Shown here piece after piece: positions 52,893-61,278 of a stretch of DNA of 64,000 bases; position 1 is the stretch's first letter; each line of letters begins with the position of its first letter. This DNA comes from Massilia atriviolacea (GTDB lineage: Bacteria > Pseudomonadota > Gammaproteobacteria > Burkholderiales > Burkholderiaceae_D), in contig NZ_RXLQ01000019.1 in assembly GCF_003953935.1 (NCBI RefSeq), forward strand, positions 1 through 64,000, in the 5' to 3' direction. Below the pieces are notes generated by a model. It was not told where the DNA came from. It was given only the letters and a program-made list of their open reading frames with translations, and made no database searches. Made by a program: the position numbers and the translations under genes.

Positions 52893-54251
52893 ATGTTTAA
52901 TCAATCCATTGCCACATTCCGCTATCTGTCTGTTGCGTCCGTTGCGCTGGCGCTGTCCTGCGCCGCGGCCGGGCAGGCCGGCGCCGCCGAAGCGGGGCGC
53001 ATCGTGTTCGTCACCGGCGAGGTCCAGGTGGCCAGCAAGGCGGGCGTGCTCGACGCGCCGGTCCAGGAAGGCGACGAGCTGAGCACGGGCGCGCAGGGCT
53101 ATGTGTATATGAAGACCGTCGACGGCGGCTTCCTCATCCTGCGTCCCAACAGCAAGGCGCGCGTGATCGCCTACAAGGTCGACGCGGCCAATCCGGGCAA
53201 TACGCGGGTCAAGCTCGAACTGCTCAGCGGTGTTGCGCGCAGCATTTCGGGCCAGGGCGTCAAGCTGTCGCGCCAGAACTTCCGTTTCAATACGCCGGTG
53301 GCGGCGATCGGCGTGCGCGGCACCGACTTCATCGTCTCGACCGACCAGCAGACCACGCGCATCGCGGTGGTCTCCGGCGGCGTGGTGGTGAGCGGCTTTG
53401 CCGGCGCCTGCGGTCCGGAAGGCTCCGGTCCGTGCGAGGGGCGCAGCAGCCGCGAGCTGTTCGCCGGCCAGCCGGGCATGCTGCTGCAGGTCGACAAGGG
53501 CCAGCACGAGCCCAAATTGCTGAACAATCCTGGCGCCAGCCCGAACCAGGTGGTGCCGCCGCGCAGCGACGAGCCGAGCGGGCGTGCGCCTGCGGCGACC
53601 ACGACCGTACCTGCCTTGCCCGGCACGGCCGTCAATCTGGACGCCAAGAAAGACAGCGTCAACCAGCTTAACAAGCCGCCGGTCGCGCCGGTGCTGCCGC
53701 CGGTGCCGCCGGTGGTGGTGACGCCGCCGGTTGTGCCGAAAGGCCCGGAGGTGATCTGGGGCCGCTGGCTGCGCATTGCCAATACGCCGCCCGACCCGGC
53801 AGTGATCGCCAGGCTGGCCAATCCCGACTACGACGACGGCACGGTGATCGGCTCGTATGCGATCAAGCGCCGCCTCGACAGCAATATGGTCTTGCCGACG
53901 GAAGGCAAAGCCTCGTTTGCGCTGGCCGAAGGCGAGGCCAGTCTGCAGCGCAAGGGCGGCGACGCGCTGGCGGCCAAGATCAACGACGCCAGCCTGAATG
54001 TCAATTTCGGCGCTCGCAGCTTTGAAACCAGCATGCTTGTATACAGTCCGGAAGGCGAAATGCGGGTGCGCGCCACGGGCGATGTGCATTCCAAGGGCGA
54101 TCTGGTTAACGGCTCGGCCTCGAACACCATCGTGCAGGGTTACCTCACGGGCGAAAAAGCCGACGGCGCGCAGTTTATTTTCAAGACCAAGGACACCGGA
54201 CAAGACTGGAATGCCGAAGGTTATACGCGCTGGACACGCCAGCCGCGTTAA
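52893..54251 (+). CDS. Secreted FecR-domain protein with proline-rich linker
   Basis: A 452-residue exported protein. Signal peptide: about 1-31 (ends AGAAEAG). A FecR-type domain (about 35-190) carries GRIVFVTGEVQVASKAG, DGGFLILRPNSKARV, FRFNTPVAAIGVRGTDFIVST and IAVVSGGVVVSG. A Pro/Val-rich linker (about 255-300) joins a beta-rich C-terminal part (about 310-452). Unlike anti-sigma FecR it has no membrane helix or sigma gene nearby; this stand-alone class often co-occurs with CHASE2 cyclases. It is divergent from the cyclase operon, with a CRP-like site in between, and is followed by a terminator. Confidence 0.85.
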   Translation: MFNQSIATFRYLSVASVALALSCAAAGQAGAAEAGRIVFVTGEVQVASKAGVLDAPVQEGDELSTGAQGYVYMKTVDGGFLILRPNSKARVIAYKVDAANPGNTRVKLELLSGVARSISGQGVKLSRQNFRFNTPVAAIGVRGTDFIVSTDQQTTRIAVVSGGVVVSGFAGACGPEGSGPCEGRSSRELFAGQPGMLLQVDKGQHEPKLLNNPGASPNQVVPPRSDEPSGRAPAATTTVPALPGTAVNLDAKKDSVNQLNKPPVAPVLPPVPPVVVTPPVVPKGPEVIWGRWLRIANTPPDPAVIARLANPDYDDGTVIGSYAIKRRLDSNMVLPTEGKASFALAEGEASLQRKGGDALAAKINDASLNVNFGARSFETSMLVYSPEGEMRVRATGDVHSKGDLVNGSASNTIVQGYLTGEKADGAQFIFKTKDTGQDWNAEGYTRWTRQPR

Positions 54252-54327
54252 TGGCGGGCGGCGCCGGCTAATGCTGACGGCGCCGCGATATATATCGGCC
54301 TGATTATCTGGCCGGCGACATGCGAGA

Positions 54328-54356
54328 AAAGGCTGCCTTGATGGCGGCCTTTTTTT
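54328..54356 (+). terminator. Rho-independent terminator after the FecR-domain gene
   Basis: A 10-base-pair stem AAAGGCTGCC/GGCGGCCTTT (one T-G pair) with loop ttgat, followed by a run of T to 54356, lies about 75 bases after the stop codon. Confidence 0.9.
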
Positions 54357-54708
54357 ATGGCGTTGCGATAAGCGGCGCGACGCCTGCCGCGACCCGCCGC
54401 GCGCCCTGCCGGGCAGGGGTGCGGCCCCTGTTATGCAAGTGCAATGCCAGTGCGATGCGCCTGCGGGCGAGTGTATTGATGGGATGTCCGGATTATCAGC
54501 GCCGACGCGATTTTTGATAAAGCCGGGTATTTAATCCGGTGTCCGGCAGGCGGCGCGGCATGGCGCCCGCCACCGTGCGGGCAGGGGGGAGCGATTGTAC
54601 AAAGATTGCCCGATTCGGCGGCAAGTGCTAAAGAAATAGGCAGAAAGATGTTCAATATCAAATTAAATTCACGAAATTTCAGTAAAAAAAGCGGATTAAT
54701 CTGGATTT

Positions 54709-54753
54709 TGTGATGGTGGTCACAACCCGTGCCCCACGATGTGGCAATATACT
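54709..54753 (+). promoter_or_regulatory. Perfect CRP site and promoter of the S-layer-like gene
   Basis: TTGTGATGGTGGTCACAA holds a perfect TGTGA-N6-TCACA palindrome (54709-54724). TATACT at 54748-54753 is a good -10 hexamer; transcription would start near 54760, which places the CRP site at about -43.5, next to the -35 region. The A/T-rich tract just upstream could add UP-element activity. AAAGGA at 54837-54842 is a well-spaced ribosome-binding site. Confidence 0.75.
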
Positions 54754-54848
54754 CCCTGTTCTGCAAAAAAGGGACCGCAAGAGGTGGATTTCACCCCTGG
54801 CGGACCGCAGAAATCTGGTTATATCTAAGCTCAACTAAAGGATCCATC

Positions 54849-57800
54849 ATGGCCGTAGCAACCGAGTACACAAAAGTAGCACAAGAACTTTACCTTTCCT
54901 ATTTTGGCCGTCCAGCCGATGCAAAAGGTCTGGCAAGCATGACCGAAGCCCTCGCGGCTGCTAAGGCTCCTACGGACACCGCAGGCCTGAGCGTTGCTTA
55001 CAAAACCAACACCGCTGTGAAAGCGCTGATGGACAGCTTCGGCACCAGCGCCGAATCGGCTGCCCTGTACCCAGGCTCGACCGCTGACTTCGTCAAAGCC
55101 GTCTACGCCAACCTGTTCGGCCGCGCTCCAGATGCTGAAGGCGCAGCTTACTGGATCGGTCAGATCGACACCGGCGTCGTCAGCAAAGGTGCAGCTGCTT
55201 ACAACATCCTGACCGGCGCTATCGACGCTAAAGGCGCGGATGCAGCAACCGTGAACAAAAAAGTCACGATCGCGACCAACTTCACCAAAGCCATCGACAC
55301 CGAAGCTGAAATCAATGCTTACAACGGCGCTGGCGCCGCTGCCGAAGCACGCAAGCTGCTGACCGCTGTCAACGCTAACACCGATGCAACCGCTTACCAG
55401 GGCACCGTCAACTCGGTCCTGGCTAACATGGTTCTCGGCACCACCCCAGGCTCGACCTTCAGCCTGACCGCACAGCGCGACGCGCTGGTCGGCACCGATG
55501 CCAACGATACCTTCGTCGGCACCATCTTCGACAACCAGAACACCCTGCAAGGCGGCGACAACATCGCTGGCGGCGGCGGCAACGACACCCTGCGCGCCGA
55601 CATCGGCAATTCGCAGAAATTTGCTTTCCGCGCAGAAACCACCAGCGTTGAAAACATCGTTCTGAGCGCACAAACCGTTTCGACCGACGCAACCGACAAC
55701 AACACCACCAGCACCAGCGAAGTCCAGGTTGACGCTGAGCGCATGAACGGTGTTAACCGTTGGGAAGACAACAACAGCCGCGCCGACCTGCTGATCGAAG
55801 ATGTCCGCATCCTCGACCAACAGATCACCCGCGACATCACCATCGCCATGGTCAGCACCGACCCAGGCAACGTTGATTTCGGCGTGTACTTCGACCAGCA
55901 CTCCCTGCGCGCAGCTCCTGTTGCCGCCAGCGGCGCAACCCTGCGTCTGCAACTGATGGACACCCGTTCGAACGATGCAGGTACCGCACCGCTGCTGAAC
56001 AACCCGTACAACGGCTTCCAGTTCACCTTCAACGGCACCGCAGTGCGCGTTGCTTCGGAAGCGATCGACCAGGCCAAGACCTACGCCGACCTGCTGACCG
56101 CCATCAAGGCAGCTGTTGCCAACACCCCAGCCATCTCGAACTTCGAAGTGACCCTGGGCACCGCCTTTACCGCAGCTGACACCCTGTCGGGCCGCGTACA
56201 GACCGGTACCGAAATCGTCATCAAGAACCCAGGTGCAGGCACCATCGTTCTGGACGAAACGTCGGGCTGGCTGGCTAACGCACCAGTGCCACCAAGCTCC
56301 GGTCTGCACACCGCGATCCTGACCGCGCCAGCATCGACCACCGCATTCAAAATCACCAGCACCGTCATCCTGGACGACGTGGGCCGTGGTTCGAACGGCG
56401 GCGACCTGGTCATCGGTGGCCTGTCGACCGGCGACACCTCGACCTCGATCGGCGTTGAGCGTTTCGAAGTCACCGTTGAGCGCAACAGCAAGCTGCAAAC
56501 GATGAACTCGACCGACAACAAGCTGGAAGAAGTTGTCTTCATCAACGGCGCTGTCAACAAAGGCAACGTATCGATCATCGGTAACCAGAACCGCGGCGCG
56601 AACCTGGGTATCGACGCATACAACCCAGCTGCACTGCCTAACAACGGCCTGCCAAAAATCGTTCAGAACCCAGCTGGCACCCCAGTGGGCACCCTGCGCG
56701 ACGAAGCACTGCCAGGCACCGACACCATCAACGGCGGCAAACAGCATGGCGACATGTACGGTTTCCACGACATTCGTCTGATCGATGCACAGACCATGGT
56801 CGGCAGCCTGAACATGACCGCAGTCATCACCGACCGCGCAGTGACCAAGTACATCACCAAAGTCGACACCCAAGCCAACTCGGCAGCTGACAACATCGCT
56901 TTCAGCTACACCGGCGGCGGCAACAACGACGTCATGACCGTGGACCTGGACGCTGGCGTTGCCGGCAGCCGTAGCCACATCCTGAGCGGCCTGGAAGACT
57001 TCACGTTCGCCCTGAACGGCGGCGCCGGTAACGATCAGCTGACCCTGCGCGTTGTTCCTGCAGCAGCTGGCAGCACCGCACCGACCACCAACTGGCAGAA
57101 CAACCAGGACCTGAACAACAACATCACCATCAGCGGCGGCGACGGCAACGACACCATCCGCAAACCAGGCGATGGCGATACCCGTATCGAAGGCGGCGCT
57201 GGCGATGACACGATCTACGCCGAAAACACCGGCGTACTGCCAGGCTTCATGAACGCGTACGGCAGCGCCGACAAGGTAGCGACCAACACCACCGCAACCT
57301 GGGCGTTCAACACGACCAACCAGACCGCGCTGAATGCTTACCTGGAAGATCGTAACATCGGTAACGTCCGTGCCGACACGAACGAAACCTACAATCTGTA
57401 TGGCACCAAAGTCACCGTGACCTACCGCGGCATCAGCAGCGTTGTCACCCTGACCGACAACGTCACGTACCGCACCAGCGACCTGCAGATCAACCAGGCC
57501 ATCAAGAACGCGATCAACAACAACCCAGTGCTGAACAAGCTGTTGCTGGCTTCGGATTCCGCATCGGGCGCCCTGATCGTCGGTTCGCTGACCGACGGCG
57601 TGCACGTCGCTGGCGACCTGACCGTGGGCCTGACCGCTCCAACCGCAGCTGTTGGCGCCCTGTCGGCTTCCGACCTGACCGCTATTGCGACGGCTTACGG
57701 CCTGACCGCTGACGCGACCGGCGCCAATGTGTACGCTGCAATGGTAACCGCGCTGGCTACGTACACCGCCAACGGCGACTACGCTTCGGCATTCGCTACC

Positions 57801-59105
57801 GCCTATGACTCGAACCAGCCAGCAGCAGTGCTGCGCGAAATGGTCGGCAAAGACGGCGACGCTATCAGCGACAACATCATCACCGGCGGCACGGGTAATG
57901 ACGTGATCGTTCTGGGCACCCGCGAAGCGCTGAACGGTGGCGCGCAGATCCTGGCTCCAACCGTTGCCGATTTCGCTGCTTCGGATAACGATACCCTGGT
58001 CTACGCTCCTGCATTCGGCAACGACACGGTCCTGAACTTCAACGCCGTCGGCGCTGGCGTCGACCACCTGGACTTCACCGCACTGGGCGGCACCACCCTG
58101 ACCAATGCGTTCACGGCTGACAAGTCGATCACCATCGGTGCTCCGACCGCAACCGCAGCCGCACTGACCACGACCGCGATCGCTGCTCTGTACAACGCGA
58201 ACAACGCTGCTGCACAGACCCACGTGTACGTTGCTGTCGATCTGGACAACATCGGTACCGTGTACACGATCGCTGACGCTGTTGGCGCAACCAACGCAGT
58301 GGTGACCGTTGCCGGCACGATCGATATGGCTGACACCGCCTGGGGCACCCTGACCCAGACTAACTTCGTCAATTCGTCTGCCGCTAACTACTACCTGCTG
58401 GAAGGTGCTTCGGCCTTCGTTGCTCCAGTTGTTGTCGTGCCGCCTACGACCGCTGCTGTTACCCTGAACAACACGGTTCCAGGTTACAACGCTGGTAACA
58501 ACACCAACGTGACCTTCACCGCAGCTGCACAAAACTTCTCTTCGACGCTGAGCAACTTTGCTGCTGGCGACAAGATCGTTCTGCCAGCAGGTTCGGTTAT
58601 CACCGTGACCGATACTGTTGTCGGTAACAATGAAGTTGTGGTCTCGGCAACTGCCGGTGGTTTCACCCAGAACATCACCGTTCAGACCCAGGCGCCAGCA
58701 GTGATCGGTACCGCGGTTAACACCGTTGCGCTGTTCAACACCTTCTTCGGTGCTAACTCGCTGACGATCGCTTCGTCGACGGTGGCTGTTGCTGTCAGCA
58801 GCGGCAACACCAACTTCGATGCAGCGACGCTGGACTACGCGTTCAACATCGCAACCGGTACCTACACCGCGAACGTCACCAACTTCGCAGCTGGTGATGT
58901 GTTGAATTTCGTCAACGGCAGCGTTGTTACCACCAACAATGCAGTCCTGAACGACAACATCATCGACATCGTTTCGGTCAACGGTGGCACCACCACCACC
59001 ATCCACCTGGTTGGTGCTGGCGTTGATGCCGGTCTGGCTGTCGGTAACGCAGGTACCGTTGCTGCATACAACGCTGTGATCCCTGGCGCAATCGTCATCG
59101 CCTAA
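54849..59105 (+). CDS. S-layer/RTX-like DUF4214 secreted protein (type I secretion substrate)
   Basis: A 1418-residue protein with no signal peptide and no cysteine. The N-terminal 160 residues show a DUF4214 pattern (AQELYLSYFGRPADAKGLASM, YANLFGRAPDAEGAAYWIGQI). Calcium-binding RTX-like units occur at about 240 (GGGGNDTL), 763-790 (GGDGNDTIRKPGDGDTRIEGGAGDDTI, region) and 1014 (GGTGNDVI). Two related modules of about 108 residues close the chain (shared NFAAGD). The low-charge hydrophobic tail (IPGAIVIA) suits type I export, and exporter genes follow. Codon use (CCA, GCT, GCA, GTT) differs from every neighbour and suggests very high expression. The ATG at 54849 has a good ribosome-binding site. 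Confidence 0.9.
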   Translation: MAVATEYTKVAQELYLSYFGRPADAKGLASMTEALAAAKAPTDTAGLSVAYKTNTAVKALMDSFGTSAESAALYPGSTADFVKAVYANLFGRAPDAEGAAYWIGQIDTGVVSKGAAAYNILTGAIDAKGADAATVNKKVTIATNFTKAIDTEAEINAYNGAGAAAEARKLLTAVNANTDATAYQGTVNSVLANMVLGTTPGSTFSLTAQRDALVGTDANDTFVGTIFDNQNTLQGGDNIAGGGGNDTLRADIGNSQKFAFRAETTSVENIVLSAQTVSTDATDNNTTSTSEVQVDAERMNGVNRWEDNNSRADLLIEDVRILDQQITRDITIAMVSTDPGNVDFGVYFDQHSLRAAPVAASGATLRLQLMDTRSNDAGTAPLLNNPYNGFQFTFNGTAVRVASEAIDQAKTYADLLTAIKAAVANTPAISNFEVTLGTAFTAADTLSGRVQTGTEIVIKNPGAGTIVLDETSGWLANAPVPPSSGLHTAILTAPASTTAFKITSTVILDDVGRGSNGGDLVIGGLSTGDTSTSIGVERFEVTVERNSKLQTMNSTDNKLEEVVFINGAVNKGNVSIIGNQNRGANLGIDAYNPAALPNNGLPKIVQNPAGTPVGTLRDEALPGTDTINGGKQHGDMYGFHDIRLIDAQTMVGSLNMTAVITDRAVTKYITKVDTQANSAADNIAFSYTGGGNNDVMTVDLDAGVAGSRSHILSGLEDFTFALNGGAGNDQLTLRVVPAAAGSTAPTTNWQNNQDLNNNITISGGDGNDTIRKPGDGDTRIEGGAGDDTIYAENTGVLPGFMNAYGSADKVATNTTATWAFNTTNQTALNAYLEDRNIGNVRADTNETYNLYGTKVTVTYRGISSVVTLTDNVTYRTSDLQINQAIKNAINNNPVLNKLLLASDSASGALIVGSLTDGVHVAGDLTVGLTAPTAAVGALSASDLTAIATAYGLTADATGANVYAAMVTALATYTANGDYASAFATAYDSNQPAAVLREMVGKDGDAISDNIITGGTGNDVIVLGTREALNGGAQILAPTVADFAASDNDTLVYAPAFGNDTVLNFNAVGAGVDHLDFTALGGTTLTNAFTADKSITIGAPTATAAALTTTAIAALYNANNAAAQTHVYVAVDLDNIGTVYTIADAVGATNAVVTVAGTIDMADTAWGTLTQTNFVNSSAANYYLLEGASAFVAPVVVVPPTTAAVTLNNTVPGYNAGNNTNVTFTAAAQNFSSTLSNFAAGDKIVLPAGSVITVTDTVVGNNEVVVSATAGGFTQNITVQTQAPAVIGTAVNTVALFNTFFGANSLTIASSTVAVAVSSGNTNFDAATLDYAFNIATGTYTANVTNFAAGDVLNFVNGSVVTTNNAVLNDNIIDIVSVNGGTTTTIHLVGAGVDAGLAVGNAGTVAAYNAVIPGAIVIA

Positions 59106-59129
59106 GTGTTGTTATAAGTAGCAAGGAAT

Positions 59130-59192
59130 CGCAGGCTTCGGCCTGCGTTTCCAGGCACTCGAAAGGCCAGGCTTTACCGCCTGGCCTTTTTT
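59130..59192 (+). terminator. Tandem terminator hairpins after the S-layer-like gene
   Basis: First CGCAGGC-ttcg-GCCTGCG (59130-59147), a UUCG tetraloop stem followed by TTT. Then an 11-base-pair stem AAAGGCCAGGC/GCCTGGCCTTT (59162-59172 and 59179-59189) followed by TTTT-type tract to 59192. Strong double termination would keep the abundant message separate from the exporter operon. Confidence 0.92.
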
Positions 59193-59466
59193 CATCACCC
59201 CTGCCGTTCGCGCCGGGTAGAAACCCATAAAGGCAGCGCTGTCATGCTGCGTTCAGTTAATCTTCTCTGGCGTAAAAACCTGCCCTGTGCTAAGCTTTCG
59301 AACTTGTGATCCACATCACATTTCCAAGCGGATTTTTTTGACATCCTGTCGTCCTGCTCACGTCGCCCAGCTCCGACAGGCAATGGCGAACACCTATGCC
59401 AGAAGCGGGAAGTCGCCGCTTTCCGCGCCGCCCTCGTGAATTACTAAACAATTGTGTTGGCCTCAA
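59193..59466. other. Leader region of the type I secretion operon
   Basis: 274 bases between the terminator and the exporter ATPase gene. It contains the perfect CRP site at 59305-59320. No clear -10 hexamer lies at class I or II distance, and no Shine-Dalgarno sequence is obvious before the ATG at 59467. Confidence 0.5.
59305..59320 (+). promoter_or_regulatory. Perfect CRP site before the type I secretion operon
   Basis: TGTGATCCACATCACA is an exact TGTGA-N6-TCACA palindrome. It lies about 145 bases before the exporter ATPase start. Because it is a match at all ten conserved positions, and a second perfect copy lies before the substrate gene, shared control is likely. Confidence 0.75.
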
Positions 59467-61275
59467 ATGAAAAAACTTTTCGATAAAAAGAACGAAATTG
59501 GGCAGGCGCTGCTCATGTTCAAGGGCACCTTCTACACAGTCGGTATCTTCAGCGCGATCACCAATCTGTTGATGCTGGTGCCCTCGCTGTACATGCTGCA
59601 GGTGTACGACCGCGTGCTGGCCAGCCAGAACGAGATCACCCTGCTCATGCTGACCTTGCTGATGCTGGGCGCCTATGTCCTCATGAGCGCGCTGGAATTG
59701 ATGCGCAGCATGATCCTGGTGCGCGTCGGCGCCCGTTTCGACATGAAGATGAACAAGCGCGTGTACACCGCCGCGTTCGAGCGCAACCTCAGAAAGGCGG
59801 GCGGCAACGCCGGCCAGGCCCTGAGCGACCTGACCAACATCCGCCAGTTCCTCACCGGCAGCGCGCTGTTCGCCTTCTTCGATGCGCCCTGGTTCCCGAT
59901 CTACCTGCTGGTGATCTTCTTCTTCCAGCCGATCCTCGGCTGGTTCGCCCTGGGCGGCACCCTGATCCTGGTGATCCTGGCGGTCATCAACGAACGCGTC
60001 TCGCACAAGCCCCTGGCTGAAGCGAACACCACCGCCATCCTGGCCGGCAATATGGCCACCAACAACCTGCGCAACGCCGAAGTCATCGAAGCGATGGGCA
60101 TGCTGCCGAACATGCAGTCGCGCTGGTACAAGCTGCACGCGAAATTCCTGCAGTTGCAGGCCGAAGCGAGCGCCAAGGCCGGTACCGTCGGCGCCGTCAC
60201 CAAGTTCTTCCAGGTCGCGCTGCAATCGCTGATCCTGGGCCTGGGCGCGCTGCTGGTGATCGAAGGCAAACTGACCCCGGGCATGATGATCGCCGCCTCC
60301 ATCCTGGTCGGCCGCGCCATGGCGCCGGTACAGCAGGTCATCGGCGTGTGGAAGTCGGTAGCCGGCGTGCGCAGCTCCTACGAACGCCTCAGCGCCTTGC
60401 TGGAAGAAAACGAAGAACGCAAGGAAGGCATGAGCCTGCCGAAGCCGACCGGCCACCTGACCATCGACAACATCACCGCCGGCCCACCGGGCGCGACCGT
60501 GCCGGTCCTGAAGGGCGTCAGCTTCGCCATCCAGGCCGGCGACGTGCTCGGCGTGATCGGCCCCAGCGGCTCCGGCAAGTCGACCCTGGCGCGCCTGCTG
60601 GTCGGCGTCTGGCCTGCGCTGATCGGCAAGGTGCGCCTGGACGGCGCCGATATCTACCAGTGGAACAAGGATGAGCTCGGCCCTTACGTGGGTTACCTGC
60701 CGCAGGATATCGAATTGTTCGGTGGCACTGTCAGCGAAAACATCGCCCGTTTCGGCGTGGTCGAGCCGGAAAAAGTGGTGGAAGCGGCCAAGCGCACCGG
60801 CGTGCACGACATGATCCTGAAAATGCCGCAAGGCTACGACACCGTGCTCGGCGACGGCGGCGCCGGCCTCTCCGGCGGCCAGAAGCAGCGCCTCGGCCTG
60901 GCGCGCGCCATGTACGACGATCCGTCGCTGCTGGTGCTGGACGAACCGAATTCGAACCTGGACGAGGTCGGCGAACAAGCCCTGATGATGGCGGTGCACG
61001 ACCTGCGCCAGCGCGGTAAGACCATCGTGCTCATTACCCACCGTCCGTCCGCGATCAGCGTCTCGACCAAGCTGCTGGTGCTGCGCGACGGCGCCGTGCA
61101 GATGTTCGGCCCGACCAACCAGGTCTTGCAGGCGATCCAGGAAGCCAACCAGAAAATGGTCGAAGCACAGCAGCAGGCGGCGCGCCAGCAGCAGGCGCAG
61201 CAGGGAGGACAGCCGCCCCAGGCGGGCCAGCCCCAGCTGAACCCGGGCGCCGCAGTCACAACGGAAAAGGAATAA
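59467..61275 (+). CDS. Type I secretion ABC transporter ATPase (PrtD/RsaD type)
   Basis: A 602-residue fused membrane-ATPase protein. The N-terminal half has about six membrane helices (YTVGIFSAITNLLMLVPSLYMLQVYDRV typical of the family). The ATPase half has Walker A GPSGSGKST, the signature LSGGQKQR, Walker B LLVLDEPNSNLDEVG and the H-loop LITHRPS. A Gln-rich tail (about 560-602) follows. It exports proteins without a signal peptide from the cytoplasm directly to the outside. The immediately upstream S-layer-like protein is the obvious substrate. The ATG at 59467 is preferred over a TTG at 59452. Confidence 0.96.
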   Translation: MKKLFDKKNEIGQALLMFKGTFYTVGIFSAITNLLMLVPSLYMLQVYDRVLASQNEITLLMLTLLMLGAYVLMSALELMRSMILVRVGARFDMKMNKRVYTAAFERNLRKAGGNAGQALSDLTNIRQFLTGSALFAFFDAPWFPIYLLVIFFFQPILGWFALGGTLILVILAVINERVSHKPLAEANTTAILAGNMATNNLRNAEVIEAMGMLPNMQSRWYKLHAKFLQLQAEASAKAGTVGAVTKFFQVALQSLILGLGALLVIEGKLTPGMMIAASILVGRAMAPVQQVIGVWKSVAGVRSSYERLSALLEENEERKEGMSLPKPTGHLTIDNITAGPPGATVPVLKGVSFAIQAGDVLGVIGPSGSGKSTLARLLVGVWPALIGKVRLDGADIYQWNKDELGPYVGYLPQDIELFGGTVSENIARFGVVEPEKVVEAAKRTGVHDMILKMPQGYDTVLGDGGAGLSGGQKQRLGLARAMYDDPSLLVLDEPNSNLDEVGEQALMMAVHDLRQRGKTIVLITHRPSAISVSTKLLVLRDGAVQMFGPTNQVLQAIQEANQKMVEAQQQAARQQQAQQGGQPPQAGQPQLNPGAAVTTEKE

Positions 61276-61278
61276 GCA

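Larger units (their letters stand above)
54252..54848. other. 597-base regulatory region upstream of the S-layer-like gene
   Basis: Contains the preceding gene's terminator (54328-54356), a GC-rich stretch with small inverted repeats around 54400, then a strongly A/T-rich tract (about 54630-54710) that looks like an upstream promoter element, the perfect CRP site, a TATACT -10 and an 89-base leader with GGTG/CACC pairing near 54783. No gene is seen. Confidence 0.7.

Noticed and set aside
54831-59006. 1391-codon frame opposite the S-layer-like gene
   Set aside because: Arises because the strong codon preference of the real gene avoids reverse-strand stops. It has no start signal and no family.
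54849-59105. Horizontal transfer as the cause of the low G+C in the S-layer-like gene
   Set aside because: Only this gene differs; adjacent exporter genes have host-typical composition, and the bias is toward a small set of codons as in highly expressed genes.
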